The notes: generated from the letters alone by a model not told the origin. A stretch of DNA of 42,741 bases from an uncultured Neglectibacter sp. (GCA_904374805.1 CAJFEW010000007.1:1-42741), one strand, 5' to 3'; positions 28,367-36,162 are shown, counted from the stretch's first letter. Numbers and translations: made by a program.

Positions 28367-29536
28367 TCAGCCCTCCAGCAGGCACACTGCTGAGGCAGCC
28401 ATGCCCTCCCCGCTTCCTGTAAAGCCCAGGCCCTCTTCCGTGGTGGCCTTGACGCTCACTTGGGAAACCTCCACGCCGCAGGCCCTGGCCAAATTCTCCC
28501 GCATAGAGGCAATATGGGGGGAAAGCTTGGGCCGCTGGGCCGTGACGGTGGCGTCAATATTGCTGATGGTCCACCCCTCCCGGCGCAGCAGAGCACATAC
28601 CTGCGCCAGCAGCTGCAGGCTGTCCGCTCCTTGGTAGGCCGGATCTGTGTCTGGAAACAGCTTTCCAATGTCTCCTAAGGCGGCCGCTCCCAACAGAGCG
28701 TCCGCAATGGCGTGGGCCAGCACGTCTGCATCGGAGTGGCCCAGCAGCCCCTTTTCAAAGGGCACCTCCACCCCGCCGAGGATCAATTTGCGCCCCTCCA
28801 CCAACTTGTGCACGTCGTAGCCGAATCCAACCCGCATGGCTTTCTCCTCCTTCTGCAGATACGCCCGGGCCGCAAGGCGGTCCTCCGGGGTGGTGAGCTT
28901 GATGTTCCGGTAGTCACCGGGAGTGAGACGCACTTTCCCGCCTGCCGCCTCCACCAGCTGGCAGTCGTCCGTATACTCCTTGCCGGAAGCCAGGGCCTCT
29001 TGCAGGGCCCGCTGGTACAGCTGCCGCTCAAAGGCCTGGGGCGTCTGAATGGCCATCAGCCGCTCCCGGGGGGGCGTGGACTCCACAAACCCCTGGGCAT
29101 CGGACAGCTTGCAGGTATCCTTGGAGGCAACGGCTGCGGTCGCCGCTCCCCACCGCACAGCGTCTTGGCACACGGCCTCCGCCAGGGAAACCGTTACAAA
29201 GGGCCTTGCCCCATCGTGAATCAGCACATACTCCCACGCCGGCGAGAGGGCTTCCACCCCTCTGCGCACGGAATCCTGCCGCTGGCTGCCCCCCGGAACC
29301 ACCTGGACCGGCTTGTCCGTCACGGGAGCCAAAAGCTCCTGCACAGTCTTCCGGTCTTCCTCCCGGCACACCACGCAGAGCTCCCCCACAGCCGGACAGG
29401 CTGCCAAAACTTCCGCGGAATAGAGCAGCACCGGCTTTCCGCCCAAAGGCTCCAACACTTTGGAAAGGGCGCCGCCCATGCGGGTGGAATTGCCCGCCGC
29501 CACGATCACCGCACCAAACTGTTCTTTCACTGCCAT
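28367..29536 (-). CDS. ispDF: Bifunctional IspD-IspF (MEP isoprenoid pathway)
   Basis: Fusion of two MEP-pathway enzymes. The N-terminal ~230 residues are IspD (MEP cytidylyltransferase): [25 protein letters not shown], and the family Thr/Asp in [10 protein letters not shown]. The C-terminal ~155 residues are IspF (MECDP synthase): [14 protein letters not shown] with Asp and His metal ligands, [20 protein letters not shown], and [16 protein letters not shown]. The frame opens with GTG at 29548. ATG at 29536 is annotated, but a GTG at 29530 has the best spacing to AGGAG. The promoter at 29608-29636 starts the unit, which probably continues to DUF3343 and the desulfurase. Confidence 0.95.
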   Translation of the reverse strand: MAVKEQFGAVIVAAGNSTRMGGALSKVLEPLGGKPVLLYSAEVLAACPAVGELCVVCREEDRKTVQELLAPVTDKPVQVVPGGSQRQDSVRRGVEALSPAWEYVLIHDGARPFVTVSLAEAVCQDAVRWGAATAAVASKDTCKLSDAQGFVESTPPRERLMAIQTPQAFERQLYQRALQEALASGKEYTDDCQLVEAAGGKVRLTPGDYRNIKLTTPEDRLAARAYLQKEEKAMRVGFGYDVHKLVEGRKLILGGVEVPFEKGLLGHSDADVLAHAIADALLGAAALGDIGKLFPDTDPAYQGADSLQLLAQVCALLRREGWTISNIDATVTAQRPKLSPHIASMRENLARACGVEVSQVSVKATTEEGLGFTGSGEGMAASAVCLLEG

Positions 29537-29549
29537 CTCTCCTCTCACG

Positions 29550-29583
29550 TTGGGAAAAGCCCGTGATCCCCCGCTTTCCCCAA
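29550..29583 (-). promoter_or_regulatory. Leader hairpin upstream of ispDF
   Basis: TTGGGAAAAGC (29550-29560) and GCTTTCCCCAA (29573-29583) form an 11-bp stem with one mismatch in the ispDF 5' leader, just before the Shine-Dalgarno. The function is unknown. Confidence 0.35.
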
Positions 29584-29607
29584 CGGCAGTATGTTCCCTT
29601 TGGCTCC

Positions 29608-29636
29608 ATTATACCTAGGGAACACACCTCCGTCAA
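29608..29636 (-). promoter_or_regulatory. Sigma-A promoter of ispDF
   Basis: -35 TTGACG (29636-29631), 17 bp, perfect -10 TATAAT (29613-29608). GTTCCCT and AGGGAAC flank the -10 as an inverted repeat. Confidence 0.7.
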
Positions 29637-29676
29637 CGTCCCTCTGGGGGAAACGCCGGCCTGCACAGCGGCAGGA

Positions 29677-30060
29677 TCACTTTCCGCCGGGTTCCACCGC
29701 CACAGGACGATACCCCAATTTCCGCACCACCTGTTTGAGTTCCTCGTCAGGGATCTCCCGCTTGGAAAACACCTGCGCGGTTTTCTTGTGCAAGCTGACC
29801 TTGGCAAGACAGCCCTCTTGCCCGTTGAAGGCGTTTTCCACCCGGCGGGCGCAGTTTTCACAATGCATACCTTCCACATGGATGGTCTTGGCGTACGGGT
29901 AATGGGCGATGTCCCGGTCTCCCGGCCTGACCTTTTTCACAGAATCGCCCCCTGCGCCGCAGCAGCCGCTCTTCAGCTTTTTGCTGTAACTGCGCACGGC
30001 AAACACCACAATCAGCAATAGAACAACGCTGATGAAAATCGTAGGCAACATTCCTTCCAA
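29677..30060 (-). CDS. FeoB-associated Cys-rich membrane protein fused to a heavy-metal-associated domain
   Basis: 127 residues from a TTG at 30060 (AAGGGG Shine-Dalgarno); the next ATG at 30051 is the alternative. The frame extends farther upstream, but those codons look like leader. The N-terminal part is a membrane helix (PTIFISVVLLLIVVFAVRSY) with a basic Cys-rich tail (KSGCCGAGGDSVKK), the pattern of FeoB-associated proteins. The C-terminal part is an HMA ferredoxin-like domain with the metal-binding CxxC in EGMHCENCARRVENAFNG. Iron or copper handling at the membrane is inferred. It is preceded by a promoter with the 16-bp palindromic operator. feoB itself is not in the window. Confidence 0.85.
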   Translation of the reverse strand: MEGMLPTIFISVVLLLIVVFAVRSYSKKLKSGCCGAGGDSVKKVRPGDRDIAHYPYAKTIHVEGMHCENCARRVENAFNGQEGCLAKVSLHKKTAQVFSKREIPDEELKQVVRKLGYRPVAVEPGGK

Positions 30061-30089
30061 GAAAAACCCCTTCTTTCTCTCCAGTTCCG

Positions 30090-30108
30090 CCAAGGGAAGT
30101 TCCCTTGG
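30090..30108. repeat. 19-bp palindrome in the leader of the FeoB-associated gene
   Basis: CCAAGGGAA, one central base, TTCCCTTGG: perfect 9-bp arms. It lies about 85-105 nt after the predicted transcription start and 30 nt before the chosen start codon. It could be an operator or RNA hairpin. Confidence 0.6.
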
Positions 30109-30174
30109 CCCCATCCATTTCATCCCTACTAGAAAAACGAACGCGCACAACCTTGCGGTAACTAAAAAGCGGAA

Positions 30175-30190
30175 GTTAGATTAATCTAAC
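30175..30190. promoter_or_regulatory. Palindromic operator GTTAGATTAATCTAAC
   Basis: A perfect 16-bp palindrome 9 bp downstream of the -10 box of the promoter at 30200-30228. It is of the same type as 31836-31851 and 31898-31913. The outer GTTAG...CTAAC resembles DtxR/IdeR-type iron-repressor boxes (inference). Confidence 0.7.
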
Positions 30191-30199
30191 CACAAAATG

Positions 30200-30228
30200 A
30201 CTATAGCACTCTGTGGGCTATTTGTCAA
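30200..30228 (-). promoter_or_regulatory. Sigma-A promoter of the FeoB-associated/HMA gene
   Basis: -35 TTGACA (30228-30223), 17 bp, -10 TATAGT (30205-30200) with extended TGC. The predicted start near 30193 places the palindrome at about +3 to +18, ideal for repression. Confidence 0.75.
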
Positions 30229-30275
30229 TTGTCCGGGCCAGGAAAAATCCTCGTTCCCCACGGGAAATCCTAGCA

Positions 30276-30306
30276 AAAGGAGCTGCTGCGTTGCGCAGCA
30301 GCTCCC
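30276..30306 (-). terminator. Terminator of the DUF2325-DUF3793-flavodoxin operon
   Basis: Perfect 12-bp stem, GGAGCTGCTGCG (30280-30291) with its complement at 30295-30306, a 3-nt loop, and TTTT on the minus strand. Confidence 0.75.
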
Positions 30307-30333
30307 CCAAATGTTTCCCCCATAGGGATGGCA

Positions 30334-30756
30334 TTACGCCAGTGCCTGCCCCAGGGCCCGGCAAGCTGCTTCCCCCTCCTCGTCGGGAGCTTCGTTGCAA
30401 ATGACCCCTTCGCTCACCAAGTTGGCTCCATCGCTCCGGCAAGTTTCCTCCCAAGTGCGCATCCACTGGCCGTCGCCCCATCCGTAGGAGCCAAACAGAC
30501 CCAGTTTCTTGCCGGCCAGTTTTCCCTCGCAGCTTTGAAACATGGGCTCAAACTCCGTCTCCTCCAGCTGCTCGGCTCCCATAGAGGGGCACCCGAAGGC
30601 GACGGCGTCGTACAGATCCATCTGATCCGGCCCAAATTCCCCGGCTGTCAGCAAATCCACCTCTGCGCCGGCCTCTTTGGCGCCAGACGCTACCTGAGCG
30701 GCCATACTCTCTGTATTTCCTGTTCCGCTCCAATATACAACTGCTACTTTGCTCAT
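30334..30756 (-). CDS. Short-chain flavodoxin
   Basis: 140 residues, electron carrier binding FMN. It begins MSKVAVVYWSGTGNTESMA, with the FMN phosphate loop SGTGNTE. The second and third FMN loops are CPSMGAEQLEE and FGSYGWGDGQWM. The chain is of the short, Clostridium type without the 20-residue insertion. The frame runs 60 codons further upstream into the DUF3793 gene, but the ATG at 30756 with AAGGAG 9 nt upstream is clear. Flavodoxin commonly replaces ferredoxin when iron is scarce, which fits the operator at the head of this operon. Confidence 0.95.
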   Translation of the reverse strand: MSKVAVVYWSGTGNTESMAAQVASGAKEAGAEVDLLTAGEFGPDQMDLYDAVAFGCPSMGAEQLEETEFEPMFQSCEGKLAGKKLGLFGSYGWGDGQWMRTWEETCRSDGANLVSEGVICNEAPDEEGEAACRALGQALA

Positions 30757-30791
30757 TCTAAACGCTCCTTTTCTGTACTTCAATAGATTTG

Positions 30792-31415
30792 TCAGGCTGC
30801 CACCGTAAGCTGCCACACCGTGCGGCCCTGGGCCCAAAGCCTGCCGTACACTTCCCGGCACTTGCGGATTTGGGCGAACTTCTTTTGGGCTTCCCGCTCG
30901 TTGCAGTAGACCTTCCAGCATCCGGCGCACTTGCACCTTTTACCGCCATGCCGGATAAACCCCACCACATCCTCCAGGGGATACCCCAGAAAAACGCCGA
31001 CTTCATGGGGAAATTCCTCGCTCTCCTGGAACCTGGCCCGCAAACGGAAGACCGCTTCTTGCGCTTGCGTGCTGTCATAGCCATAGCGGGCCAAGAAGCG
31101 GAGGACGCCCGGCCGGTTGAGATCCGCCTGCAACTGGGAAACCCGGCACAAGTAGAGCAGCGCCCGGTTTTCCTGACATCGCAAAGGCAGGAGAAAAATT
31201 CCTTTTTGGGAGAAACTGTCGTTCCACAGCCGCACTTTCTCTTTCCACCCTGACTCCACAGGGACGCAAAACAGGCTGGCTGTTTTCAACCCCGCCAGAG
31301 TGGCTGCTCCCTGCTCAATCAAAACCTGCTCCCAAGGAAACGGTCCCTGCCGCAGGGAAGAAACCTTGCAGGGCGCCTCTGGGGCCTTTTCCCCCACGAT
31401 ACCCCAACCGCCCAT
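30792..31415 (-). CDS. DUF3793 family protein
   Basis: 207 residues. It carries the family pattern PHEVGVFLGYPLEDVVGFI, followed by a Cys cluster CKCAGCWKVYCNEREA. The C-terminal stretch contains CREVYGRLW. No signal peptide or membrane helix. The ATG at 31415 shares its A with the TGA of the DUF2325 gene (TGATG), which indicates translational coupling. DUF3793 genes are regular neighbours of flavodoxin and ferrous iron transport genes in Clostridia; the Cys residues may bind metal. Function unknown. Confidence 0.88.
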   Translation of the reverse strand: MGGWGIVGEKAPEAPCKVSSLRQGPFPWEQVLIEQGAATLAGLKTASLFCVPVESGWKEKVRLWNDSFSQKGIFLLPLRCQENRALLYLCRVSQLQADLNRPGVLRFLARYGYDSTQAQEAVFRLRARFQESEEFPHEVGVFLGYPLEDVVGFIRHGGKRCKCAGCWKVYCNEREAQKKFAQIRKCREVYGRLWAQGRTVWQLTVAA

Positions 31416-31702
31416 CAGTTTACAGCCCCCCACTGAGACAGGGCAGCCCGCAAAGCGGTGGCGCTGCTGGTGTGCACCCGCGCCACGGGAATCTGGTTTT
31501 TCTTCGCTTCCTGGGTGACACTGATGACCATTTTGTGAGACACGGTGCTGATGAACAAAATCAGCAGGTCCGGCGTGCCCAGTTTTCGCTTTAAGGAACC
31601 ATTTTCTTTGGTAAACACCTTGGCCTTGCAGCCGTGCTCCTTGCAGATATCCTCATACTGCCCTGCCATTCGTTCGTTTCCGCCTACAATTACTACGCTC
31701 AT
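31415..31702 (-). CDS. DUF2325 domain protein
   Basis: 95 residues starting MSVVIVGGNERMAGQYEDIC, the DUF2325 nucleotide-binding-like first strand. Later elements are GTPDLLILFISTVSHKMV and PVARVHTSSATALRAAL. The start ATG at 31702 has GAGGG upstream; the frame opens 11 codons earlier. It is first in the operon with DUF3793 and flavodoxin, about 210 nt after the promoter. One palindromic operator covers the transcription start and another lies in the leader. Function unknown, probably part of an iron-limitation response. Confidence 0.9.
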   Translation of the reverse strand: MSVVIVGGNERMAGQYEDICKEHGCKAKVFTKENGSLKRKLGTPDLLILFISTVSHKMVISVTQEAKKNQIPVARVHTSSATALRAALSQWGAVN

Positions 31703-31835
31703 GATGTTCCCTCTTTTCTCTGTTCCCGTCTCCAACGGTCCCGCTGGCCCGTGTGTTTGCTCTCCGGAAGCACTGCTTCTAAACCATCCGCCCTTTGGAC
31801 AGGCTGGGGAAGTGCAAATTTGTTTTTTGCTGGAA

Positions 31836-31851
31836 GTTAGTCATAACTAAC
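31836..31851. promoter_or_regulatory. Second palindromic operator in the DUF2325 leader
   Basis: GTTAGTCATAACTAAC: 6-bp arms plus a partly paired centre. It is about 65-80 nt downstream of the predicted start, 62 bp from the copy at 31898. Confidence 0.6.
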
Positions 31852-31897
31852 ATATGAAAAAAAGAAAAAAGCCTATCGGTCCATTTTAGTTTCGCGT

Positions 31898-31913
31898 GTT
31901 AGTTTTAACTAAC
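31898..31913. promoter_or_regulatory. Palindromic operator GTTAGTTTTAACTAAC
   Basis: 7-bp perfect arms with a TT centre, located at about +1 to +16 of the DUF2325 promoter. Same outer bases as 30175-30190. Confidence 0.7.
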
Positions 31914-31920
31914 TACAGAT

Positions 31921-31949
31921 AGTGTACACGCTTTTCTCCCGCACGTCAA
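31921..31949 (-). promoter_or_regulatory. Sigma-A promoter of the DUF2325-DUF3793-flavodoxin operon
   Basis: -35 TTGACG (31949-31944), 17 bp, -10 TACACT (31926-31921). The operator at 31898-31913 begins 7 bp after the -10, so a bound repressor would block it. Confidence 0.65.
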
Positions 31950-31990
31950 GTGGTTTTTTAAAAAAGTTCGTTCCTGAGCAGGGCGCTTTG

Positions 31991-32019
31991 TTGTATCTCC
32001 CTGAAAAAGATGCTATACT
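31991..32019 (+). promoter_or_regulatory. Sigma-A promoter of the TM1266-like gene
   Basis: -35 TTGTAT (31991-31996), 17 bp, -10 TATACT (32014-32019), extended by TGC. It is divergent from the DUF2325 operon, about 40 bp from that -35. Confidence 0.6.
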
Positions 32020-32090
32020 ACCAGCAGAAGCTTTGCCCCGCGCTCCTAGGCGCAAGGGCCAAGAGAATCTTTAGGAAAAGAGGTACGGCT

Positions 32091-32345
32091 ATGAACTGCT
32101 ACTATATCATCGGCTTGCGGGTGGATCACCGCCACGCCAACGCTCTGAACCTGCAAAAAACACTGACCGAGTTCGGCTGCAACATCAAGCTGCGGGTGGG
32201 GCTGCATGAAACCAACGAGGAGTATTGTTCCGACGACGGCGTCATTATGCTGCAGGCCTGCGGTGACCGAGACACCATCGAAAAAATGGTGAGTGCCTTC
32301 AATGCCTTGGAGGGCGTCAGCGCGAAATGGATGGACTTGAACTGA
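32091..32345 (+). CDS. TM1266-family iron-only hydrogenase system regulator-like protein
   Basis: 84 residues with an ACT-like fold pattern: MNCYYIIGLRVDHRHANALN, then a second strand with IKLRVGLHE and VIMLQACGDRDTIEKMVSAF. This family is linked to FeFe-hydrogenase maturation genes and is thought to regulate them; hyd genes are absent here. The ATG at 32091 is chosen over an in-frame start 27 codons upstream because AGAGG precedes it and the extra residues overlap the promoter. The gene is followed by a terminator. Confidence 0.82.
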   Translation: MNCYYIIGLRVDHRHANALNLQKTLTEFGCNIKLRVGLHETNEEYCSDDGVIMLQACGDRDTIEKMVSAFNALEGVSAKWMDLN

Positions 32346-32428
32346 CCGCTGTTTCCCAGCAGAGACCGGTTCACAACCCAAGGAAAACGCAGCGCAATTC
32401 GCGCCTGTTTCCAGCAAAAACGGAGGGA

Positions 32429-32456
32429 GCTGCCGCCTGGTGCGGCAGCCCCCTTT
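32429..32456 (+). terminator. Terminator of the TM1266-like gene
   Basis: GCTGCCGC (32429-32436), 5-nt loop, GCGGCAGC (32442-32449), then CCCCTTTT. It is directly upstream of the DUF2461 gene. Confidence 0.65.
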
Positions 32457-32475
32457 TCACAGGAAAGGAATGTAT

Positions 32476-33192
32476 ATGGACACCCCATTTTCCCAAAAAA
32501 CCCTGGATTTTCTCTTTGAAAACCGGCTGCACGACAGCCGCGCCTGGTTTGGGGAGCACAAACAGGAGTACCAGTCCTATGTGATCGCCCCTCTGCGCCA
32601 GCTGGTGCTGGACCTGACCCCCACCATGCTGGAACTGGATCCTCACTTCACCACAGAGCCTCGGGTGGACCGGACCATCTGCCGCATTTGGCGGGACACT
32701 CGCTACACCAAAGACCCCTCCCTGTATCGGGACCACATGTGGATTATTTTCAAAAGGGGCGGGCGCATGCACGGAACCGACTATCCCGGCATGTATTTTG
32801 AAATCAATTTGGACGGCTTCTCCTACGGCTGTGGGTTCTACCACGCGTCCACCCCCTTCCTGCAGCACATGCGGACGAAAATCCTGCAGGGAGACCCAGA
32901 CTTTCAAAAGGCCCAGGCTGCCTATCTGCAGCAACGGGTTTTCCAAATGGAGGGAGAATGTTTCAAACGGCCCCATTACGGGGACCGTCCGCCGGAAGAG
33001 CAGCTTTGGCTGGAGCGGCGAAACATCAGTTTCAACGGAACCAGCCACGATTTCCCCCTTCTCTTCTCTCCGGATCTTTCCAAAAAGGTGGCAGAAGATC
33101 TGCGGCTGCTGTTTCCCGTCTACCGGTTTCTCCTGTCCACCGCAGAGGAAACCCTGCAGCAGAAGACCGCCCAAAATCTGCTGCAGCGATAA
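32476..33192 (+). CDS. DUF2461 (TIGR02453) family protein
   Basis: 238 residues. Family marks are FSQKTLDFLFENRLHDSRAW near the N-terminus, then ICRIWRDTRYTKDPSLYRDH, GMYFEINLDGFSYGCGFYHA, and FPLLFSPDLSKKV. No signal peptide. The preferred start is the ATG at 32476, 6 nt after AAAGGA; an ATG at 32470 abuts the Shine-Dalgarno. The function of this widespread family is unknown. The downstream phosphotransferase gene begins 43 bp later and may be cotranscribed. Confidence 0.9.
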   Translation: MDTPFSQKTLDFLFENRLHDSRAWFGEHKQEYQSYVIAPLRQLVLDLTPTMLELDPHFTTEPRVDRTICRIWRDTRYTKDPSLYRDHMWIIFKRGGRMHGTDYPGMYFEINLDGFSYGCGFYHASTPFLQHMRTKILQGDPDFQKAQAAYLQQRVFQMEGECFKRPHYGDRPPEEQLWLERRNISFNGTSHDFPLLFSPDLSKKVAEDLRLLFPVYRFLLSTAEETLQQKTAQNLLQR

Positions 33193-33235
33193 CCCAGCCA
33201 GCTGCCACACCCACAACACGCAGGAGGACACAAAC

Positions 33236-34201
33236 ATGTATGTTGCCCCTTCCCGGGACGCAGCCTACAAAAGAGAGCTGCTTCGCACGATTGAGGAAAT
33301 CTATGGAATTGCAGGGAGGCAGCTGCTCCCTGCCAGCAGCGGTTACTACGGGGAAACCTGGAAACTGTGCACGGCAGAGGAATCGTTTTTTCTCAAGCTG
33401 GACTACCTTCTCTACCACCAGGCTATTTTTGAAAGAGGCCTTTCCGTGGTGGCCTATCTGTGCAGCCAAGGGCTGGACTTTGTGGGAGAGGTTGTACCCA
33501 CGAAAGAGGGCAAGCTTTCCGCCAGTTTTCACGGGGCTGTCTTGGGCGTATTTCGATGGCTGGAGGGGGAAAATGTGGAAACCGACGCCACCAAGGCGCC
33601 GGAATACCAGCTGCTTTGCCAAGTATACCAGCACACGCGGCCCGGCCTGCCTCTGCCCTCTGCGGAATTTTCCTCTCAGGCAGCCCTGACCTTTTTTGAA
33701 AACTGGCAGGCGCTGGAGAAGGATCCTGTGTATCCGGGAGCTGGAGAGATCCTTGCACTGTTGGAAGAAAACCGCTCTCTGCTGGAACAACGTCGAGAGC
33801 GGCTGGATGCCTTTGCCCGCCGCTGCGAGAAAGAGCCGGGAGACTGTTACATAACCCACGGTGACGCCGGTGGAAACTTCTTTGTGGGAAAAGGCAAGGA
33901 CGCCGGAAAGAACTTTTTGGTGGATTGGGACGAGGCCATGTACGCCCCTTTGGAGCGGGACGCCTGGGTGATGGGATGTTACCCTTGGGCACGGGAGCTT
34001 TTCAACAACACCCTGCGCCGAAACAACATTCCCTATGAACTGCGCTTGGACCGGCTGGGTTTCTACAGTTACCACATGTTCTTTTTCTACCTGAATGAGT
34101 TTCTCTCCTGCCTTCCCTTTTGGAACCTGTACCAGCGGATAGAGGACTATTTTGAAAACGGATGGATCTTAGAGCGGCTTCAATTTGCCGACACCTTGTA
34201 A
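33236..34201 (+). CDS. APH-fold phosphotransferase
   Basis: 321 residues of the aminoglycoside phosphotransferase/choline kinase-like fold. The catalytic loop is ITHGDAGGNFFVG (Brenner-type HGDxxxxN) and the Mg2+-binding Asp is in FLVDWDEAMYAPLERD. The N-terminal lobe has a plausible nucleotide loop (SGYYGETWKL) and the Lys in FLKLDY. The ATG at 33236 follows AGGAGG. Resistance is not implied; many chromosomal members phosphorylate sugars or small alcohols, and some are spore-coat (CotS-like) relatives. Substrate unknown. Confidence 0.85.
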   Translation: MYVAPSRDAAYKRELLRTIEEIYGIAGRQLLPASSGYYGETWKLCTAEESFFLKLDYLLYHQAIFERGLSVVAYLCSQGLDFVGEVVPTKEGKLSASFHGAVLGVFRWLEGENVETDATKAPEYQLLCQVYQHTRPGLPLPSAEFSSQAALTFFENWQALEKDPVYPGAGEILALLEENRSLLEQRRERLDAFARRCEKEPGDCYITHGDAGGNFFVGKGKDAGKNFLVDWDEAMYAPLERDAWVMGCYPWARELFNNTLRRNNIPYELRLDRLGFYSYHMFFFYLNEFLSCLPFWNLYQRIEDYFENGWILERLQFADTL

Positions 34202-34402
34202 AGCTCGTCTTGGTTTTTGGTGCGCCGCTTTGAACCCCTGCCGGCTGCAAGTTCTTTCAGGCGCCCCGCCGGAGGGACCCCATTTCCGATAGACAGGCAA
34301 ACTGCGGCTGTTTGACGCATATTTGTATAGGGGAACCGTTGTTTCTCCCACTTTCACTGGAGAACCGCGGTTCTCAATTTTTTGGAAAAAGGGGCTGACT
34401 TT
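34202..34402. other. Non-coding stretch before the recombinase locus, with paired palindromes
   Basis: No supported gene. Two related inverted repeats stand near the downstream end: GGGGAACCG...TTTCTCCC (34330-34349) and the perfect 16-bp palindrome GAGAACCGCGGTTCTC (34360-34375). They share GAACCG/TTCTC and lie 29 bp apart, just before the small ORF that precedes the recombinase. They may be recombinase-binding or operator sites. Confidence 0.55.
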
Positions 34403-34516
34403 ATGGGAAAACGATCGCTGCAAATCACCTGCTGCTTTGGAGAGGAGGACGCGGGCGCGCTTTTATTTCGCTCGTTTCTGCTGTTTCTTCGCCGGGAACT
34501 GGAACAGGTCCGCTAG
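34403..34516 (+). CDS. Small protein upstream of the serine recombinase
   Basis: 37 residues, MGKRSLQITCCFGEEDAGAL and then FRSFLLFLRRELEQVR. The ATG at 34403 has AAGGGG about 9 nt upstream. Short ORFs with this layout (a beta strand, Gly/Asp, then LLxxSFxxFLxREL) are found in front of TndX-type recombinases in mobile elements of Clostridia; that is recollection, not a search result. Probably cotranscribed with the recombinase 54 bp downstream. Function unknown. Confidence 0.6.
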   Translation: MGKRSLQITCCFGEEDAGALLFRSFLLFLRRELEQVR

Positions 34517-34570
34517 GCCCATGCTCCGCCGTCCCATGCAGCAAAAGTCCCTGATCCCAGGAGGAAGAGG

Positions 34571-36148
34571 ATGCACTGGGAGATAGAAAACCCTGCAGAC
34601 TACCAGGCAGGCCTGTATATTCGCCTGTCCAAGGAGGATGAAAACGAAGGCCCTTCCGAAAGCGTCAGCAACCAAAAATCCCTGTTGGAGGAATTCGTCC
34701 GCCAGCACCGTCTGCAGGTGTTTGACACCTATATCGACGATGGATGGAGCGGCACCAATTTTGACCGCCCGGCGTTTCAGCGGCTGATCGCCGACATCGA
34801 GGCCAAGAAGGTCAACTTGGTCCTCACCAAGGATTTGAGCCGTCTGGGCCGGGACTACATTCTTACCGGCCACTACATGGAGCGGTTCTTTCCCGAGCAC
34901 CGGGTGCGGTACATCTCCCTGCTGGACGGCATCGACACCGGGGTGGACTCCACTGCCAACGACATCACTCCCTTCCGCGCCATCATGAACGACATGTATG
35001 CCAAGGATATCTCCAAAAAGATATCCAGCGTCAAGCACGACAAGCAGCGCAAGGGGCTGTTCATCGGCGGCAAGCCGGTCTACGGCTACAAGATGCACCC
35101 CACCGAGAAAAACAAGATCGTCATCGACGAGCCGGCCGCCTCAGTGGTGCGCCGGATCTTCGGTATGGCTCTCTCCGGCAGGAGCTGCCGGCAGATCGCC
35201 TCCAAGCTCAACGAAGAGCATATCCCCACCCCCGCCGCGTATGCGGGACTCCCGGTGAGCAGGCCCGGCCCCTACACAGGCCTGTGGTCCAGTGAGCGGA
35301 TCTCGGAGATGCTGCAAAACGAAACGTACATCGGCAACATGGTGCAGGGGCGCAGCCGAAAGGTCAGCTATAAGACAAAGAAGTGCATCCGGCAACCGCC
35401 TCAGGATTGGATTGTGGTGGAAGGCACCCACGAGCCCCTCATTGACCAGGAGACCTTCCACAAAGTGGGTCAGCTGGTGGACAGCCGCAGGCACACCCGC
35501 AGCCGCACCTACGATTTTCTGCTCAAGGGGTTGATCTTCTGCCACGAGTGCGGCTACCCATTGGGAGTGCTCAACCGCAAAAACGCCAAGGGCGAAAACG
35601 TGCTGTACTTTGTCTGCCGCACCTACCAGCGGTTCACCAAGGCCGGGGTTTGCACCTGCCATTCCATCAAGGAGCAGGTTGTCACCCAAGCGGTAGTGGA
35701 GCAGGTGCGGGAGATTTGCCAAAAGTATTTGCAGCCGGAAAAACTGCTGCCCATCGCCCAGCAGGAGATCGCCAAGGCCCAGGCGGAGGTGGATCATAAG
35801 AAGGAGAGCGCCGCCCTGAAGGCCAAGATCGACAATCTGTCTGCCCAGTTGGACCAGGTGTATCTGGATAAGCTGTCCGGCCTGCTGGATGAGGGGGATT
35901 TCCAGCGGGTCTACCGGAAGGTCAAGGCCGACCGGACCGCGCTGGAGCAGCGCCTCTTCCAGATGGACCGGCCGGACTTCTCCCCCGAAAAGCAGAACAA
36001 TCTGGCCAGAGAACTGGTGGAACGCTTTCTGGCTGCCGCCCCTACTAACCGGGAGGTATTAGTTTCCCTGATCGAGCGGGTGGAGTTGACCGAAGAAAAA
36101 GAGGTGATCCTCCGCTTCCGGGTTCGCAAACCAGAGCAAAAGGGATGA
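34571..36148 (+). CDS. Large serine recombinase (TndX/SpoIVCA-like)
   Basis: 525 residues. The resolvase domain has the nucleophile Ser20 in YIRLSKEDENEG and the catalytic Arg set in LVLTKDLSRLGRDYI. Next are a Recombinase (PF07508) domain with GGKPVYGYKMHP, then near 320 a zinc ribbon with CHECGYPLG and paired Cys in VCRTYQRFTKAGVCTC. A coiled-coil region follows (HKKESAALKAKIDNLSAQLD) and a C-terminal DUF4368-like end. The ATG at 34571 follows AGGAGGAAGAGG. It appears full length and intact. Such enzymes integrate or excise elements and, in the skin system, restore sigK. It converges on a sigma-K fragment, the same layout as spoIVCA-spoIVCB. Confidence 0.93.
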   Translation: MHWEIENPADYQAGLYIRLSKEDENEGPSESVSNQKSLLEEFVRQHRLQVFDTYIDDGWSGTNFDRPAFQRLIADIEAKKVNLVLTKDLSRLGRDYILTGHYMERFFPEHRVRYISLLDGIDTGVDSTANDITPFRAIMNDMYAKDISKKISSVKHDKQRKGLFIGGKPVYGYKMHPTEKNKIVIDEPAASVVRRIFGMALSGRSCRQIASKLNEEHIPTPAAYAGLPVSRPGPYTGLWSSERISEMLQNETYIGNMVQGRSRKVSYKTKKCIRQPPQDWIVVEGTHEPLIDQETFHKVGQLVDSRRHTRSRTYDFLLKGLIFCHECGYPLGVLNRKNAKGENVLYFVCRTYQRFTKAGVCTCHSIKEQVVTQAVVEQVREICQKYLQPEKLLPIAQQEIAKAQAEVDHKKESAALKAKIDNLSAQLDQVYLDKLSGLLDEGDFQRVYRKVKADRTALEQRLFQMDRPDFSPEKQNNLARELVERFLAAAPTNREVLVSLIERVELTEEKEVILRFRVRKPEQKG

Positions 36149-36162
36149 CTTTGTATATGCAA

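Noticed and set aside
33236-34201. Aminoglycoside-resistance gene
   Set aside because: The APH motifs are present, but the protein has no clear match I can recall to a known resistance enzyme. The gene lies in a plain chromosomal context apart from the recombinase.
34210-34310. Minus-strand sequence with partial similarity to the missing 3' end of sigK (SRS followed by loosely IEK-like codons)
   Set aside because: The alignment needs several gaps, and joining to the SYV end in frame gives SRSLPVYRKW, not a working recognition helix. It might be a fossil but cannot be supported.
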